This document shows, in pieces, positions 10,865 through 25,777 of a stretch of DNA of 64,000 nucleotides. Source of the DNA: Bimastos eiseni (lineage: Eukaryota; Annelida; Clitellata; Crassiclitellata; Lumbricidae); contig OY365809.1 in the NCBI GenBank assembly GCA_959347315.1, positions 6,612,853 to 6,676,852 of the forward strand, written 5' to 3'. The stretch's first letter is position 1; every line of letters begins with the position of its first letter. Below the pieces are notes generated by a model. It had not been told where the DNA came from, ran no database searches, and saw nothing but the letters and a program-made list of their open reading frames with translations. The position numbers and the translations under genes are program-made.

Positions 10865-13015
10865 CTCGACGAACCTGCCGTTCACGCATCTATTGGTAAA
10901 GAACTTAGACTGCACCGCGCTCAGCCAGACTGCTCACTTATATATAGGGCTGTTTGCTTGTGTGTCCATGGCAACCGTTGGTGCGTCCATTGGTTAACTC
11001 CCTGTTGCAATTTCGACTGCGCTCGTGGTCTGTGAGGCGTGCGTAATGCGATTGTTAATCTGTTTGTCCGTTCTTAAATACAACGGGGGTTGCTGATGAA
11101 CGTGTTCTGAATGGAGTAGGAGCTGAAAGTCAACAACTGGGCAGAATAATCGTAAATGTCATTTGACGATTTTGCACTGCTCAATGTGGAGGTCGCCGCT
11201 GTTGTGAAGAGGGGATTCAGCAACAGGCACCAGCCTATTCCTCATCCGGAGCCGTCTATAGGAGGATGTGGTCTCGTATTGGAAGATACAGCCTTGTGCA
11301 TAATAGCCAGTCACGCAGACGTACGTGCATAAACACGAACGCTTGTCATCGGAAATTGCGATTTGAATGTCTTTTGATTTGTGGGTTTAACATGAGTTGT
11401 CCTGCTCTAGGGCAATGCACACCACCCACGAAGGATGACCTATACACGTATTAAATGGAGTGGCAGACTGACTGACAGACAGAGACAGAGACTGTCATAG
11501 AGTGAGAGAGTGAGAGAGAGAGATGAACGGTCGTCACTTTCTGCGTCATCATTATCGTGCGCTGTCATCGTTAGAGCAGTATCTGTAGTGACGTAATTCT
11601 GTCTACTTGTGTTTTCATTGTGTGGGCGTGTATAATAATACATGTAGGTCTGCATGTATATTATGTCTGGACGCTTGCACTGATTGTATTTATTGATAAG
11701 ACACTGAAGTATTTAGGCCTATAGGCCGCAGACGATTATTTTTCGTCTGACGAATTAACGTGGATTTAAAAAAATAGTAAGCTTTTTGGTAGCTGTATTG
11801 GAAGTACATATTGTAGGAGCAGTAGGTGAAGTAGCGGTAGTAGTAGTTGTAGTAATATTACTACCACTACTTCTAGATAAACAACTGCTACTACACCTAC
11901 ATATACTTACCATACTATTGCTGTTAGGCCTACTACTTTACTATACCATACATGTCGGAAAGAGCGGCCTGTGATTGCAACCTCTATGTTTTATTATAAT
12001 GATCACCCTTTTTTCTTACGACAATTATTTCCCCTAACATCCGCACCACAACTGCAAGATAAACTGATGGAGTTAAACATCCAGATGTTTGGAAGTCAAT
12101 GGTGAATAGTGAGTTCTGCTGCGTTTCTTGGAGGGAGATGATGAGGAGGATTTCGAGCGTGGGATAGAATATATTCCTATTCTGTTCCATTCGTTGATTA
12201 AACCAAAACAGTTCGAGTCTTCTGATGAACTGACAAAGCGTTTCCATAGCAACTGACTCCTACGCGTTGAAATCGATTTTAATCAGCATAAAAACTGTCA
12301 TATAGATGAAAGCAGAATTATTATTCATGAGACGAGGCCTTTGGTACGAGTGTGGCTCTATTCGTTGACCCGCTTTTGTCAGCACTATAAGGTCATGTAG
12401 CGCAGCGATCCCCATCAGCCTTCCTTTTTGTTGTAACCCAAACTAAGAAATTATTTGTGCGTGTACCCCAACAGAAAGAACTTGTCAGAAGTGTTCATTG
12501 ATATTTTATTTAATTAGAATAGATTATTAGAATTAGAATATTGGTTATTATATTAGTAATTGCTTTTGCTGCATTTGTTAAATTAAAATGATTATGACTG
12601 TACAATGTACACTTTATACGGTACAGCCGAGCACACAATCATAGTTATTTAATTGAAAATTCTCTTATTTTATTTCTCATCTTTTCGACTAACATGAAGA
12701 TAGGTTAATAGCCTCTAATATACAGTTACATAGAATAAAGTAATAACAAGAAAATTATTAAACAATATTCAGTATTCTACTGTTATAAGTTTGGCTAATA
12801 TGCATAAACGTAGCATTTCAAAACCTGCGATTATGATCTGTTTCGGCACAAAATATTTATTTTAAAGTTTTAATTTTTTCTAGAATACATAGCCCTTGGT
12901 GTATACCCCTAGGAGTTCGCGTACCACCGGTTAAAAACCGCTGTTGTAGCGCCTGTCTTACTTCTTTGCCTCTATAGCCGCTCCATTAGAGGCATAGGGT
13001 ATATCACCCTTATAA
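10865..13015. other. Region upstream of the TMEM26-like gene
   Basis: Should hold the promoter and 5' leader of the TMEM26-like gene on the minus strand. A TATATATA-like string occurs near 10939-10947, about 80 bp before the proposed start codon, but its role is not shown. A minus-strand open frame at 11984-12247 with hydrophobic stretches is not recognised and has no convincing splice context. No gene is called here. Confidence 0.35.
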
Positions 13016-13282
13016 AGGATATTGTATGTATGCATTTAGGTATATTTGTATGTATGTTATGTATGTTGTACGTACATAATGCATGTATGTACAATTGTGT
13101 ATAATATGTAATTGAGTAAATGCAGCGATGTATGCTCGCATATGTATAATGCTTGTGAATAGGGTAAGTAATGAGTGTTTGTACGTATGCAGGCACGTAC
13201 GCATGTACATGCATATGTTTTATCTGTATTATATATTTATATATTTGTATATGTGCATACGTATGCATATAAATATAAGTAT
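13016..13282. repeat. Degenerate (TGTA)n low-complexity tract
   Basis: Imperfect TGTA/CATA tetramers interrupted by GCATGC- and ACGT-type variants. Looks like an old, decayed microsatellite of the same type as those at 21120 and 30816. Confidence 0.75.
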
Positions 13283-16200
13283 ATAGGCCTATGGGAATAT
13301 TCTGAAATTACCTTCCACTCGTTACTAATCTTGTGGTTTTACTAACATGATTTTGCAAGTCGGCCAATTCTTTTTCCTTTGGTCGTGGCCGGGTTCGGAT
13401 CGATCCTGAGTAGGTTCTTGATGGAGCACTAAATAAATACTCAGAATAAATGATTGATATACACAAGTGTAGGCCTATATGTAATCGTGAAGGCCTGTGT
13501 AATTCAGTTCAGTTCATAGTAATTCAGTAAATTGTCTGTATCTAGCTGTGTGCATCTTTAACGCGTATTCTTTAAATTCGCTATTATGTGGCAAACTCTG
13601 TTTGATGACGTTATCTTTTGATGACGTCATCTCTGCACCGATTGTTTGTTGTTCTTTGCTTTCGCCAGTTTTAAATGCTTTTCTACGGGAAAATTCGTTC
13701 GCATCGCAATTGCGAAGCGAAGTAAACCTAGTTCATACAAGCAACTGATGGTGACAGAATGCAAAATCTGTTTCTGTGCGTTGAAATTAATCAAGAGAGA
13801 ATGATGCTTGACTTGTCTTTTTTACAGATAAGAAGTTGAAGGGAGAAGTCTGTTTGCTCTTTATGGACCACTGTCAAGCATCGTAAGCAACTTGAAATCA
13901 GTGACGATTTGTAAAATCCTACGAACCGTATATCGGCCTTGTGCGTTATAGTGCTTCTCATAGAATTGTTCTGATGAGTAATCGGTTGATGCCTTGCGCA
14001 TTAAGCACTGGTGCAGTACAAATTACTAATTAACAATGATAATTGATCAGACGAAGAGGTTAATAAGAACGGAAGTTGACGCGAAATCAATGCATAGTAG
14101 GACAGAATAGAACGAAGAGGGAGAAGACTAGTAAGAGGATACTAAAATAATTTTATAGGGCGGATCGATACAACATGGCCTCTCGGAGCGAAGTGCGGAT
14201 GCGCACGTAAGAATGAGATTGATCAGATAAATTTGTAAATCAAATCATTGCCTTCCAGGTGCAAGGAATGTGTTGTATAGCCGCCTAAATTTTCTTATAA
14301 CCTACTGCGCATTTAAATATATGCATTGTCACTAAGTAGTCTAAAGACTTAGGCCGAAGGATCAAAATTCGACTAGTTTACTTCGATATAATTTCTACAT
14401 CATATGAAACAACATATTGATCGGCTTCGCATCGATATATCTATAATTGTCGTGTTTCTAAGATGGTGAACTCAACAATCGATACCTTTCCCCACACTGC
14501 TCAATAAGACAATGCCAGAGTTTTTAAAAAAGCCACGAGAAACAAAATCTTTTATAGTTATTTGTTATTCACAGTACGGTTATTCAAATAATTTACATAT
14601 TGTGAAAGTTGGCATTGATGAATGATGATCTGAGTTAGGGCTTAAGTACCACTGGCTTCCAGTCCTACAACTTTAGGACTTAAATTGACTTGAAAATCCT
14701 CAATTTTATATGAGTGCGTTAAAGAATTGTATTATTTTTGCGACACTTCGAAATCTTTCCTTTTTGTTGCAGCAAAACGACACTTTAGCATGTGTGTAAT
14801 AATGTAATTTTTATATTATTGCTTACATTGTATTGATTACATTTAGCATTTTTAAACATCAAAAAATGCGCCAAATCAAGTAATTTGTTATATGCATACA
14901 GTCATATTTGTATCAATGCTGATGATTTGAGAACAACTAGAAAAACAATTTGGCCCAGATCCTTAATTATAAGCGTCACAAACTCCTGCTGTTTTAAAAT
15001 AAGAGTTGACGTTCAACGAAAAAGACAGCTTAAATCGAAATAATAAAATCGACGTTGCCAAATCGAAAGTCGAAAAGTCCAGACCAAATGCAAATGACGG
15101 ATGAGAACTATTGCCAGACGGAATTCTGAGCTCACTACCCCAGCAGCTGCGGAACTTTTTTTACGTCAACGGCCAATAGTGCCGACAGCCTGTGATATGT
15201 ACTACGTTAAGTCACGAGGTACATCTGAAGAAGCATAGGGTTAAATAATTTCACAGATGATCGATAGCCAGCTGTTGGTTTGGCGGATGCCAGGTGGTAC
15301 CGAATTCTAAGATACAATGACCTCCAGCAACTGAGAAAATCCATGAACCGATTCTTCACGTCGAAAGTATTAATTTGTTAACGATGTGAGCAGTGTACGT
15401 GTCGCCCTACTACTACTTTAGAGAATAACGTGACAATTAAATTCTCTTTGTTTCATCATATTGACCTTTATGTACACAGGATTGGAAGCCACCGAAAGTC
15501 TCATCTCCCATATATTTATATAATTACGTAGTATGAATAATATTATTGTTCAACTATTTAGATGGCGTTTCTGATTGTTTTTAATATTTTTGGCACATGT
15601 TGTAGAATTTATTAAAACAACAATGATCAACAATAGAATAAATCTCTTGCGTCTCTGATCAAGCACTTGAATCTGACTGTTTGTGTGTGTGTGTGTGCGT
15701 ATCTGTCTGTCTGTCTGTCTGTTCGTCTGTCTGTCTGTCAGTACAGAGCAGTCCTCATGCAATTTGGCGTCCCAGGCAGTCATCTATAAGGGCGCCCCAC
15801 CCTTGTGGCACGGAGAACATAAAATGCGCTTTTGGCAAAAAATATAGACGATTCTGGCATCTAAAAATTACTATGGAAGGAGAGGGAGCCTCGACGAAGT
15901 GCTATGTGATTGAATTTCATTGTTGGAATTGTAATTGGCCTAAAACAATATTTGAATAACTAATTTAAGAATTGCTTTGTAGCAAAATCGTAAAATTTTA
16001 TTCTTGAAAAAGTTTTCCCCTAAAATTCGGTGCCCCTAAAATTGGACGCCCGAGCGGCTGCCTATGTCGCCTATGTCAGAAGACGGCTTTGCGTAGCACA
16101 TATGTATATGCGTACGTATGCATGCCTGCCCGACTTTTTGGTCGATTACCGTCAGTCCATATCTCTTGCATGGACGTCCTGCTGCAGGCATTCGTGTTCG

Positions 16201-16918
16201 CGTGCTTGGATCAGAAGCACGCAATTATTACGTCAGTATGACGTCATTACCCGTAACAAAACGTCACCATCACCAACCACCACCTTGCTCGCAAATTTTC
16301 TGGAATATGAGATAATTGCACAGATTGAGGCCGTGGAAAATTAGTTGGCATTATAAATATCATCCAGAGTTTCAGTCAGCATTAATTAATAATTAGGTTT
16401 ATATTCTATTCCTCGCAGATTTATATGGTTTTGCTCAGTGTTTTTTATACCATTGCGATTTTCCGGTTCCCATAAATATAAATGTGCTTGCAATATATAG
16501 AAGTAGCCTACCTTATCAAACGTATCCGCTTTCAGTAGGCCTAATCTGAACCCAAGATAACCATTTGTATTTTTGAGCATTAAGGTGAGTTACTTTATTG
16601 TTCATATCCCCATATACCTAACAACAGTTCTTCGTTATTGTAGCACAACAATGATAAATAGAGTTAACATTAGGCACATGCGTCAAGAGGGGCTTGAGAC
16701 GACCCCCTCTATGCAAACATAAATCTAAAAATAATATCTTCAATTGGCAACGCTTCTGTTGCTATGCCGACGACCATGGCAACGGATATGAAACGATTGG
16801 TCTCTTCTTTCGTCACATTTCTGAAACAGTTACCGGGTACATCATGTGGCTTTATTCGCCGACTTATTTGAGCAAAACAATTTGGCATATGTTGTTATAT
16901 GCGTATCGCAGGGACGTC

Positions 16919-16951
<33 letters not shown>

Positions 16952-17779
16952 GGGGGGGGGGCAAATGCCTCCAATTTCAGGTAGGGGATAAGATAAGTTT
17001 TTAGTCTTGAAGGGAGGAATATCTTACCTTCCTAACAATAGGGACCGGGGGTTTGCCTCCATCACCCAGATGGGATTGACGCCACTGACGTATCATATAA
17101 TGTCAATAAACTTTCTTGTTGTTCAGGCTTCAAATAAGTGCTTATTAGACTCTCAATACAGGCTCTCGTGAATTTTATGACACTGTTAAATGAATTTTCG
17201 TAAATAAGAAATTTTTATCAAACGCAATTTACTGTTGATCACAATTTAATTAAGCAAGAAGAGAGGTCGGCGAGGGAACCTTTCAAAAATTCTATAGTCT
17301 TGAGTGTGTATATGGCTAGATCTATAGGTAGGCCTATAGCGGAGCAGACAGATGCCAGGAGTGCCAGAATATACAGATGCTTTGTGCTGTAACGTTTTCA
17401 GTAATTTTATGTGGATTAGTTGAAAAGTTTATCAACTCTTTGAATTAAGTTGGCTTAGGGGACAAAAATGAACTCCTTACCTCGATTGGGAGCAATAAGC
17501 CAAGGTTCGTCCTGGATGCGTGCGTATAACTATAACTTCATATCATCATTATCAGCATGAACAAAATCATCATAATCGTCGTTATCATCATCATCGTCAT
17601 CACCGGGCTTCAAATAAAGATCTGTCACCTTCGCCAACGGTTTTAGATGAAGCGACCCTCAATTAAAGCGTCTTAGATATTAGGCCCCTATTAAAATTAA
17701 TAAGATGACATCATGTATGATCAGACCTACCGATTGTGATTGACAGGAGGCCCTGGCCATGGTCGGATGTCGCTATTTT
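13283..17779. other. Intergenic DNA between the TMEM26-like and CD63-like genes
   Basis: No exon could be supported. Small tracts are present: (TG)n/(CTGT)n at 15677-15740, (TA)n at 16922-16950 followed by a G-run, and ATC-rich DNA at 17540-17600. Short open frames here share no recognisable family. Confidence 0.4.
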
Positions 17780-18158
17780 CTACATCGGAGTGTAGTCCTT
17801 GCGTATTGCTGCGGCCAGACAGCACGCTATGATGATTCCAACGATCTAGTTAAAGAATAACAAAACGGTTCATAGCACTCACCGAGACTATCAGATATAC
17901 ATGTACATTAGAATATAGAGGGGAGAAGTAGCTGTATGTATGTATTGGGGCAAACTTAGGGAAGCAATAAAACGTCAGTCCACCGAGTTTATAGAGATTA
18001 CGTCTATCTAACAACCTCACCCATGCAAATAATCTGCACTAGGAAATCAACAAGAAGCTTGCGATAGCAGTGGTGGTGTTGAAGACGATAATAGCTGTGG
18101 TGGCGGTATCGATGGTGGTGGTGGTGCATTTGGTGGTGGCTGTGATGATGATGAGGAT

Positions 18159-18193
<35 letters not shown>

Positions 18194-20834
18194 TGACGAC
18201 AAACGAAAATTATGGTGATGTAACTGCAATTTGTAATTATAAGTAAACATTTTTCAAGCGTCGCTCAAAATAAGCGGCGCTCCCGATCCAGTCTGCGCTG
18301 CGGCTAGCTAGAAAATAGGAAGGTCTTCAAGCGCCTCTGAAACTGAGCTGAGGAATAAACTAGCAGCTCCGCCCGAATACTGTTCCAACTGGAGAGACCC
18401 AATAAGCAAAGCTCCTCTTTTGGGCTGTAGCACTGCGCATGCGAGGGATCAGCAACAATCCACGGGAAGATGATGACGACTACGAAAACAACGACAAAGA
18501 GGTTGCTTCGCATGCTCAAATCTACGACATCAGCTTTGCTTTTACGAGTAGCCTACGACTTAATATTACACAACGTTTTACGTGGTTGAATTTGTCCACG
18601 GCCTTCCAGAAGAGATGTCTTGACTTTCCTTATACGATGCACCATATCACAATGTCTCAACAGAACAAGTCTTTTTACAAAGATGAGTCATTTGACCTGA
18701 ATAAATAGTCTGTCTATATCTATGTAAAGCACTTTTTATGTGATAGAAGTTTTACAGTCAACAGGGACAACGTCGAGCAGGTTCGAATCTAACGTCGTTG
18801 GATGATATATCCGGCATCCTATGAGCAATAAACCAGCGCACTCTCTCTCTCTCTCTTACCTGAACGAATGCCAGAGCTAAGGCGACAACTCCAATGATGA
18901 TAATGTTTCTCTCGGCCGTCGAAATTATCTTGTTGGCGCAGCCCTGCAAGAAAGAAAAGCAATCAACGATGACAAGATTGGAAGACGCTGACCAATCAGC
19001 GAATACGAACAACACGGCTATTCCGACTCAGATGCATTGTCTTCGTGTATAATATACTGTATATTATATTCAACATTGAGTATGTGTATGTATGTGTTTT
19101 GTATGTCCGTGGCGAATTTAGTCGCTGCTTCTGCGGATTATACTGGAAGTCTGGAACATAAAACTTCGACCAGAACAACTGTATAGCTGTAGCGACTGTG
19201 GATTGTGTAAGCTGTTTTTCGATCCAGTATATGGTGGATTCAGCGGTGCATGCCGTAGATATGCATAGAGCAAGAGCGGGGAAAATGGGTGATGTGATCA
19301 GCGAAGCAAAGGTTTTGGTTAAAAAATAACACCTAAGTTGCGGACAGTGAGGTGTGCATGTGTGTTTGAAACTATGTCGAACAAAGTCAGAAGAAATGGG
19401 TGGACTTTAAAAGCCGGCAGTTAAAGTGATTTGCCATTTTCTTAAGGATCCTGAAAGCTACCGGTAACGTCTACTGCTTAAAGCGTTATAGAGTTTTGCG
19501 AACACTAGACAACGGTTGTCCACATAACACAAGGGAAGCCTGACATAAAGCAAAGAAAACACAAGTTTTGTAATTCCCTCTGATTCTGCGTAGCGCTCGT
19601 GACTAAGCTCTTGGTTTTCAAGTGGCGCTTTAGAAGTTTGGAGGTCACGACTACGATTACGATGAATCAAAGCAGCAAACGCCTTAGTTTTCCAATGAAC
19701 ATAGGCTTGACAAGTATGGTGTTACACAGCTTCAAGTTTGGAGCTTACGATTGCGAATCAGACAACTACGACTCCATTGGAATTTCGCGGAATGATTTTT
19801 TAATAAGCATCGATTAAACAATTTACGGTGGCTGATCCGCAGATTTTGAACTCATCGATTAGTGTTTTGCGATTTATCAACTCTCTAATATTATTCCACA
19901 CGAAGCTTAAAGGTCATTTGTTTCCATTGCTCACCATTCTTAATATATCTTGACTCAAGATTGCTCTGACTTATTTGATTGTACTAAGGAATCGATCTGA
20001 ATGTCCTATAATGGACCATGACTTTGACCCAATGCGACATCGATTAACATTTAATCCATTGTTATACGACGCTGGAGAAGTCATTAGGTTAAGATCTGTA
20101 TAATAGATTGACCTCGTGGTTAATAGTGTTCGGATTTGGATCGGCCAAAGCTCCCTTTCCACAGTGTTCGGTATATTTTATACAGCAGGAATCAGGAACG
20201 GAAGAAGTGGAATTGAAGACTTCACTCTGTTTCCAATCGGTGTAGTTCACTGATCCACAGCAGCTGAACTGTTCAATCACAAACACAACAATAGACTATA
20301 ATAACGTTCAGCCAGTCTATTAATTAATCAATACATAAATCAATGGTCAATCAAGGGTCAATCAATTAACATATCAGTCAAGTAATAGGTCAATTAGTTA
20401 GAAAATCATCCAGAATTCAGCAAATAAATGGATAGATCGATCAATCAATGAATCAGTAAATCAATCGAGTAAACAATCAATCAGTCTGCCTCTCTATGAG
20501 TCGTTCGGTCGATTTATCGACCCACCGTTTCCTGAGTCTTGTTCCAAACTTTAGCACTCTTTTCTGCTTTGTATGCTGCGATGGATTCGCTCATTTTCTT
20601 GCGCACGAGATTTTCCAACTGAAATAGAATTAGTTGCAAAGTGAAATTAAAGACAAGACGACCAATAATTTTAATTATTTAGACCTTCAAGAATGTCGTT
20701 ATGAACATCGATAGCAGTTACATAAAATCTAGATGGCTTCTTTAAACGAAGATCGAAGGTACAAGAACGTTCTTTAGTTTTGTCAATTATAATGATGATG
20801 ATGATGATAATAACGATGATGTTATTGTTGTTGT

Positions 20835-20879
<45 letters not shown>

Positions 20880-22784
20880 CGACGACGATGACGATGATGA
20901 AATTATTGTTGTTAATTATGATGACGATGACAACGATAATGATCACGATGACGACGACGACGATGATGATTATGCTGTTGTTGTCGTTGTTGATTATGAA
21001 TTTATTTTATTCGTTGTTACCTGATTGCTTAGGACTTTAGCAGCGATTGCTGCAGCGACTTCAAGGATAAAAACGATGCCCAGGAGAACGGTAAACTATG
21101 AAGGAAATGAGTCAAGTTATACATGCAATGTATGTATGTACGTATGTATGTATGTATGTGTATATGTATGTATGTATGTATTTATCTATATATGTGTATA
21201 TGTATGTATGTATTGTATGTATGTATGTATGTGTATATGTATGTATGTATGTATTGTATGTATGTATGTATGTATGTATGTATGCATGCATGCATGCATA
21301 CAATATGACTCCTTAATATGGCTCCTTTTGAGCACCTTACAAAGCGCTGCGCACGCGGCTTAGTCGAGCATATATTAGTGAGCTCAATGCTGCATGGAGT
21401 CTTAAGTGAACCTCGTCGGCGATCGTGTCTTCTCGTGTGTTGGACCTTGCAGATTCGTAGAACAGTCTTTCATTGAATAGACTTTTGTTGCACTTAAACT
21501 CCCTGTTGTAGTCTTGGCAGAGTCAACAATTGAAGTATATACATAACAGCGTGACGATCTTAGCAACCTGAGATGTAATCAATCAATCACTCAGTCAAAC
21601 GAACATGATATAGCGCCCCTTCAAGATATACATTCAGAGGCGTTCAATGCCCAAACGCCACTGATAAAGACAGATTTCAGAGAGAGGTAACAGGCAAATG
21701 AGGAGTTCATAGGTAGGAGATCGAGCTCCATAGGGAGACCATTTTCGAGATCGGTGGATTGTAAATTAATACTTCACGAACAATTATGAACAAATCGGCG
21801 GTTCTTACCGTCATGATCATGCAGTGGTTTTCCTTGTAGGCACCGCAGCATCCAAAGAACCCGACGGTGAAGACAATGACACCGACGACGATCAGAAGGA
21901 TTGCCGCCGCATTGAACTGACCGCCGAAGAAAACGAAATAGTCGCGGAACAAAGTCTGTACGAGAGCTCCGGCAACGATAAGCACAATACCAGCCAACTG
22001 TCAAAAGCAACACCAAAGACACCGTACAGAGGAATTCTTCTCATGAACAACCATAAACAACATAAGCAACATTTTTCTTCTTGAAACTTATCCGATACAA
22101 CATAGCTAGTTATAACTAACTATGTTGTATCGGATGAGATCGGATGTATCGGATGTTGTATCTGATGAGAGCGCTCACTATAAATAGTTGAGTGCTCTCA
22201 ATCTTAACTTTGAACAACATGTTGTCCTAATAGAATTTAGTTAATTGATTCAATGCAACATGAAGAGCAACACACATTATTTGTATACTTTACCCTTTGC
22301 ACTGGCAGCATCGTGGCATATTGAAAATCAAAATCATCAAATATATTGGCTGGTGAGTGGCAAAAGATGCATAAGCGTCTGAAAAACCTCACATGAGCAA
22401 AAATACGAAGAACTATAGGGCGCGTCATAGTTCATCAGAAACGACAAATTAATCCGTACACGCTGATAGTACTCAGGTGATTGGAAAGTCACATAATTCA
22501 TGGCCGCCTTAATTCATTGATACATTCATCATTCGGTCACTTGTTCGTGTGTTCATTCGTTCATTGATTCGCCTGTTCGTTCATTCGTTCGTTAATTCAT
22601 TCATTCATTCTTTCTTTCATTCTTTCGTTCATTCATTCATTTGTCTCCTTGATGCGTAACCGTTTCCTTGGTTCTCTTGGGTCTCCTCTATTCCGCACCG
22701 GCCTTTCCTTCGTTCCTCTACACCCGCGGACTTCTGGTGGTTCACCTGCTGGGACAGCCTTCCCTTTCCTCTTCGGCAGGAGAT

Positions 22785-22818
<34 letters not shown>

Positions 22819-23940
22819 CTGCTGCCTTCTGGATGCGCTTGAAGACTCCTTTTTCTCTTTAGTCGTGAGCGCCTCTGATTCGAGTGGCGCTATATAGGTG
22901 CTCCATTATATTACATTGTTCGTGCATTCATTCGTTCATTCGTTCATTCATTTGTTTATTTAATTATTCATGCGTTTATCTTCGTTAATTGACCGAAGCA
23001 GATGAACAAAGTGGTGATATAGATGAACGTACAGTGAACAGCTGCTGTTTTAATAGAGATGTAGGTTTACATTGGATGAACACAGAATGAAACAGTTCCA
23101 CTTAATCAGTGTTGTATGCAAGACCTTAAACTTCAAGACCAAGACGAGACCGAGACAGTGAGGTACCGAGACAGTGAGGTACCGAGACCGAGACACTAGG
23201 TTCAAGACAGTTCGAGACAGTAAAAAACAAGTGATCCTATGTACAAAGCTGTTAAATACTAATGTATCAGTTTTTTGGAATAAGGTTCATTTGTAATTTT
23301 TTGTAATTTGAAACTTAATTATAATGTATATTGTATCAATTCCTATGAACAGTTTGTATATTGCCGATTTTTATCTGTTTCGATATTTCTTCTCCGGCCT
23401 AACGCAAAATTTTAAGACAGTTAACGTGAAACAAATCTAGACCGCTTGTTCGAGACAAAACAAGACTTTCAATTCACGACAGTTTTTAAAAATTCGAGAC
23501 AATACCTCGAGACCGAGACCGAGACAGCAGGCTTCCGAGACACTAAAAAACTGTCTCGAGACGTCTCGGGACCGAGACACTGTTTCGAGACCATACAACT
23601 CTGCACTTAATTAGGTTCACCACCTTTCAAAAAGCAATAGATTTAAAAAATTTATGGCGACTTCAGGAATAACTCCGGATGGATGGATGGGTGGATGGAT
23701 GGATGGGTGGGAGGGCGAGGGTGGGGGTGGGTGTGTGGAGGGGTGGATGGATTGATTAATTGATGCATTGATGGATGGATGAATGAGTAGAACGATGAAT
23801 GGTGAAGCTGTTTGGCTAGTCATAATGATAGATTCATTCACTGGCACTTTGATGTTTCAATTAATTGCTAGTTTCAGGTCATCTACTAATTGTATGTCAG
23901 TGCTATCACTCCTTCCCTCCGTCCATCCCTCCCTCTGTTT

Positions 23941-24009
<69 letters not shown>

Positions 24010-25777
24010 ACTTGCACTCTCTATATTCGTCTGGCTCAGTGGCTCCCTGTTCATTTAGGTGTCGTAAAGCATCAAGTTATTCTAGCCACATGCTCTTCAG
24101 TTAAACAAGATAAATCAAAATACATCAAGTAATATAAAATTAACTTCACGACAAAATACAATATAAGAAGACATCTTCACAGGCATCTAAATGCATTTTA
24201 TTACAATATATCCAAAATTGCACGTTGAAGTGCGCAGGTGTTCGTGTTCATACTGACAGTCCAGATTGCAAATACACAAATTAAACCAAGTTGAACATTG
24301 AAACCTGTGTTTCAATGCAGCACACAGCTTACTCAAACATTAGTATGCACTTAAAGGACAAAAATTGCTATCTAACTTTAGCTTTACGTGTCAAAATAGA
24401 TAATTGTCTCAGCTATTTACATAAAAACTCGCGTTTTGAATTTATCGGCTGCATGTATCAGCAAATTAAATTGCGTATTTAAGACTGCAGACTAATGTGA
24501 AATTAATGGTCTCCTATTGGCCATGAATAAAATCTGATAAGAAGATTAGGCCTACAATCTCTAGAATGTCATCCAGCCAGCCCTCTTCCATTCCCATTCC
24601 TGCTCTGCCCTGCCTTTCATACTCTATCTCTGCATTTTCACACGAGCTTCTATATGTTTAGGAGATGACCTGAAATCTTAGAGGTGGACTTCAAATCACC
24701 TTCGGGAGCAACTTAAAACCTACTACTGCATTCTACACCCGATATTCTAAATGCGTTTTCAAGCTACGGAGGGGTAAGGTGCAGTACTACAGTAGGGGTA
24801 GTCTGAAATCGCCACACTGGCGTGCGTTGATTATAACTAAACGGTAGGATTAGTACAGGCGATGTAACTGGCCAGTGACCACATGACCTTCGGATCTGTT
24901 CATTGTCGGCTAAAGGACCAACGAAGGGGTAATGAGTGACTACGCTACGTTCCACTTGTTGGATATGGACTTACTTTACTTTACTGTTACACACTGACGG
25001 TTGGCGGTCATATAACTCATCAACAGACAGACAGACAGACAAACTGGGAGCCCGATAGACATAGCTGAACACAAGTTCATCATGTGATTGTTGAAAGCCC
25101 TGAATTGTGGATCCCAAGAGCGAGAGACAAACAACATACAGACATATGCATTCACTCACCCATCCACCCTCACACCCACCCATCCACCCACTCGTCAATT
25201 GCAGTTGGTCGAAATCGATTTCGCCGTCACAGAAAAGACACATTGCAATTCCATAGGCAGACCATGTAGAGATGTCGACGTCTATTAAGCGAATATTGGT
25301 ATTCGATATGGACTGCGCGCGTATGTTTGTGTTTGTATGTTTGCTTGTGTGTGTGTGTGTGTGTGTGCAGGTGTGTAGGTGTGTGTATACGTATGTGTGA
25401 ATGCGTATATGCGTATGTCTCTATAGATGCATCTAGGCATTATTATATAAGAATGATAATTTGGCTACGGTTAATAATGTTACAATTGACTATTTTCTTA
25501 TGGCTGCAGTGTCCCTCGTCCTTCCATAAACCCCCTCTGTATCCTTCCCTCTGTATCCTTCCCTCTGTATCCTTCCCTCTGTATCCTTCCCTCTGTATCC
25601 TTCCCTCTGTATCCTTCCCTCTCCCGTCAGTCCGTTCATCCGAATGCTTGTTGGGCTGTATTTTTTATGCTAGCAAAATATTCTGACACTATTCGGCGCT
25701 CGTGAATAAGAGGGTGCATTGCGCTACGCTTTCAAGTGGCGCCTTAGAAATTTTGAGTTTGTGTTCAAATTGTTATC

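Noticed and set aside
10865..10915. Upstream in-frame ATG giving a TMEM26-like protein 17 residues longer
   Set aside because: Alignment to the family starts at MARCKNLK; kept only as an alternative.
11984..12247. Minus-strand frame with hydrophobic segments, considered as another TMEM26-type exon
   Set aside because: No motif matches TMEM26 or tetraspanins and the ends have no convincing splice pair.
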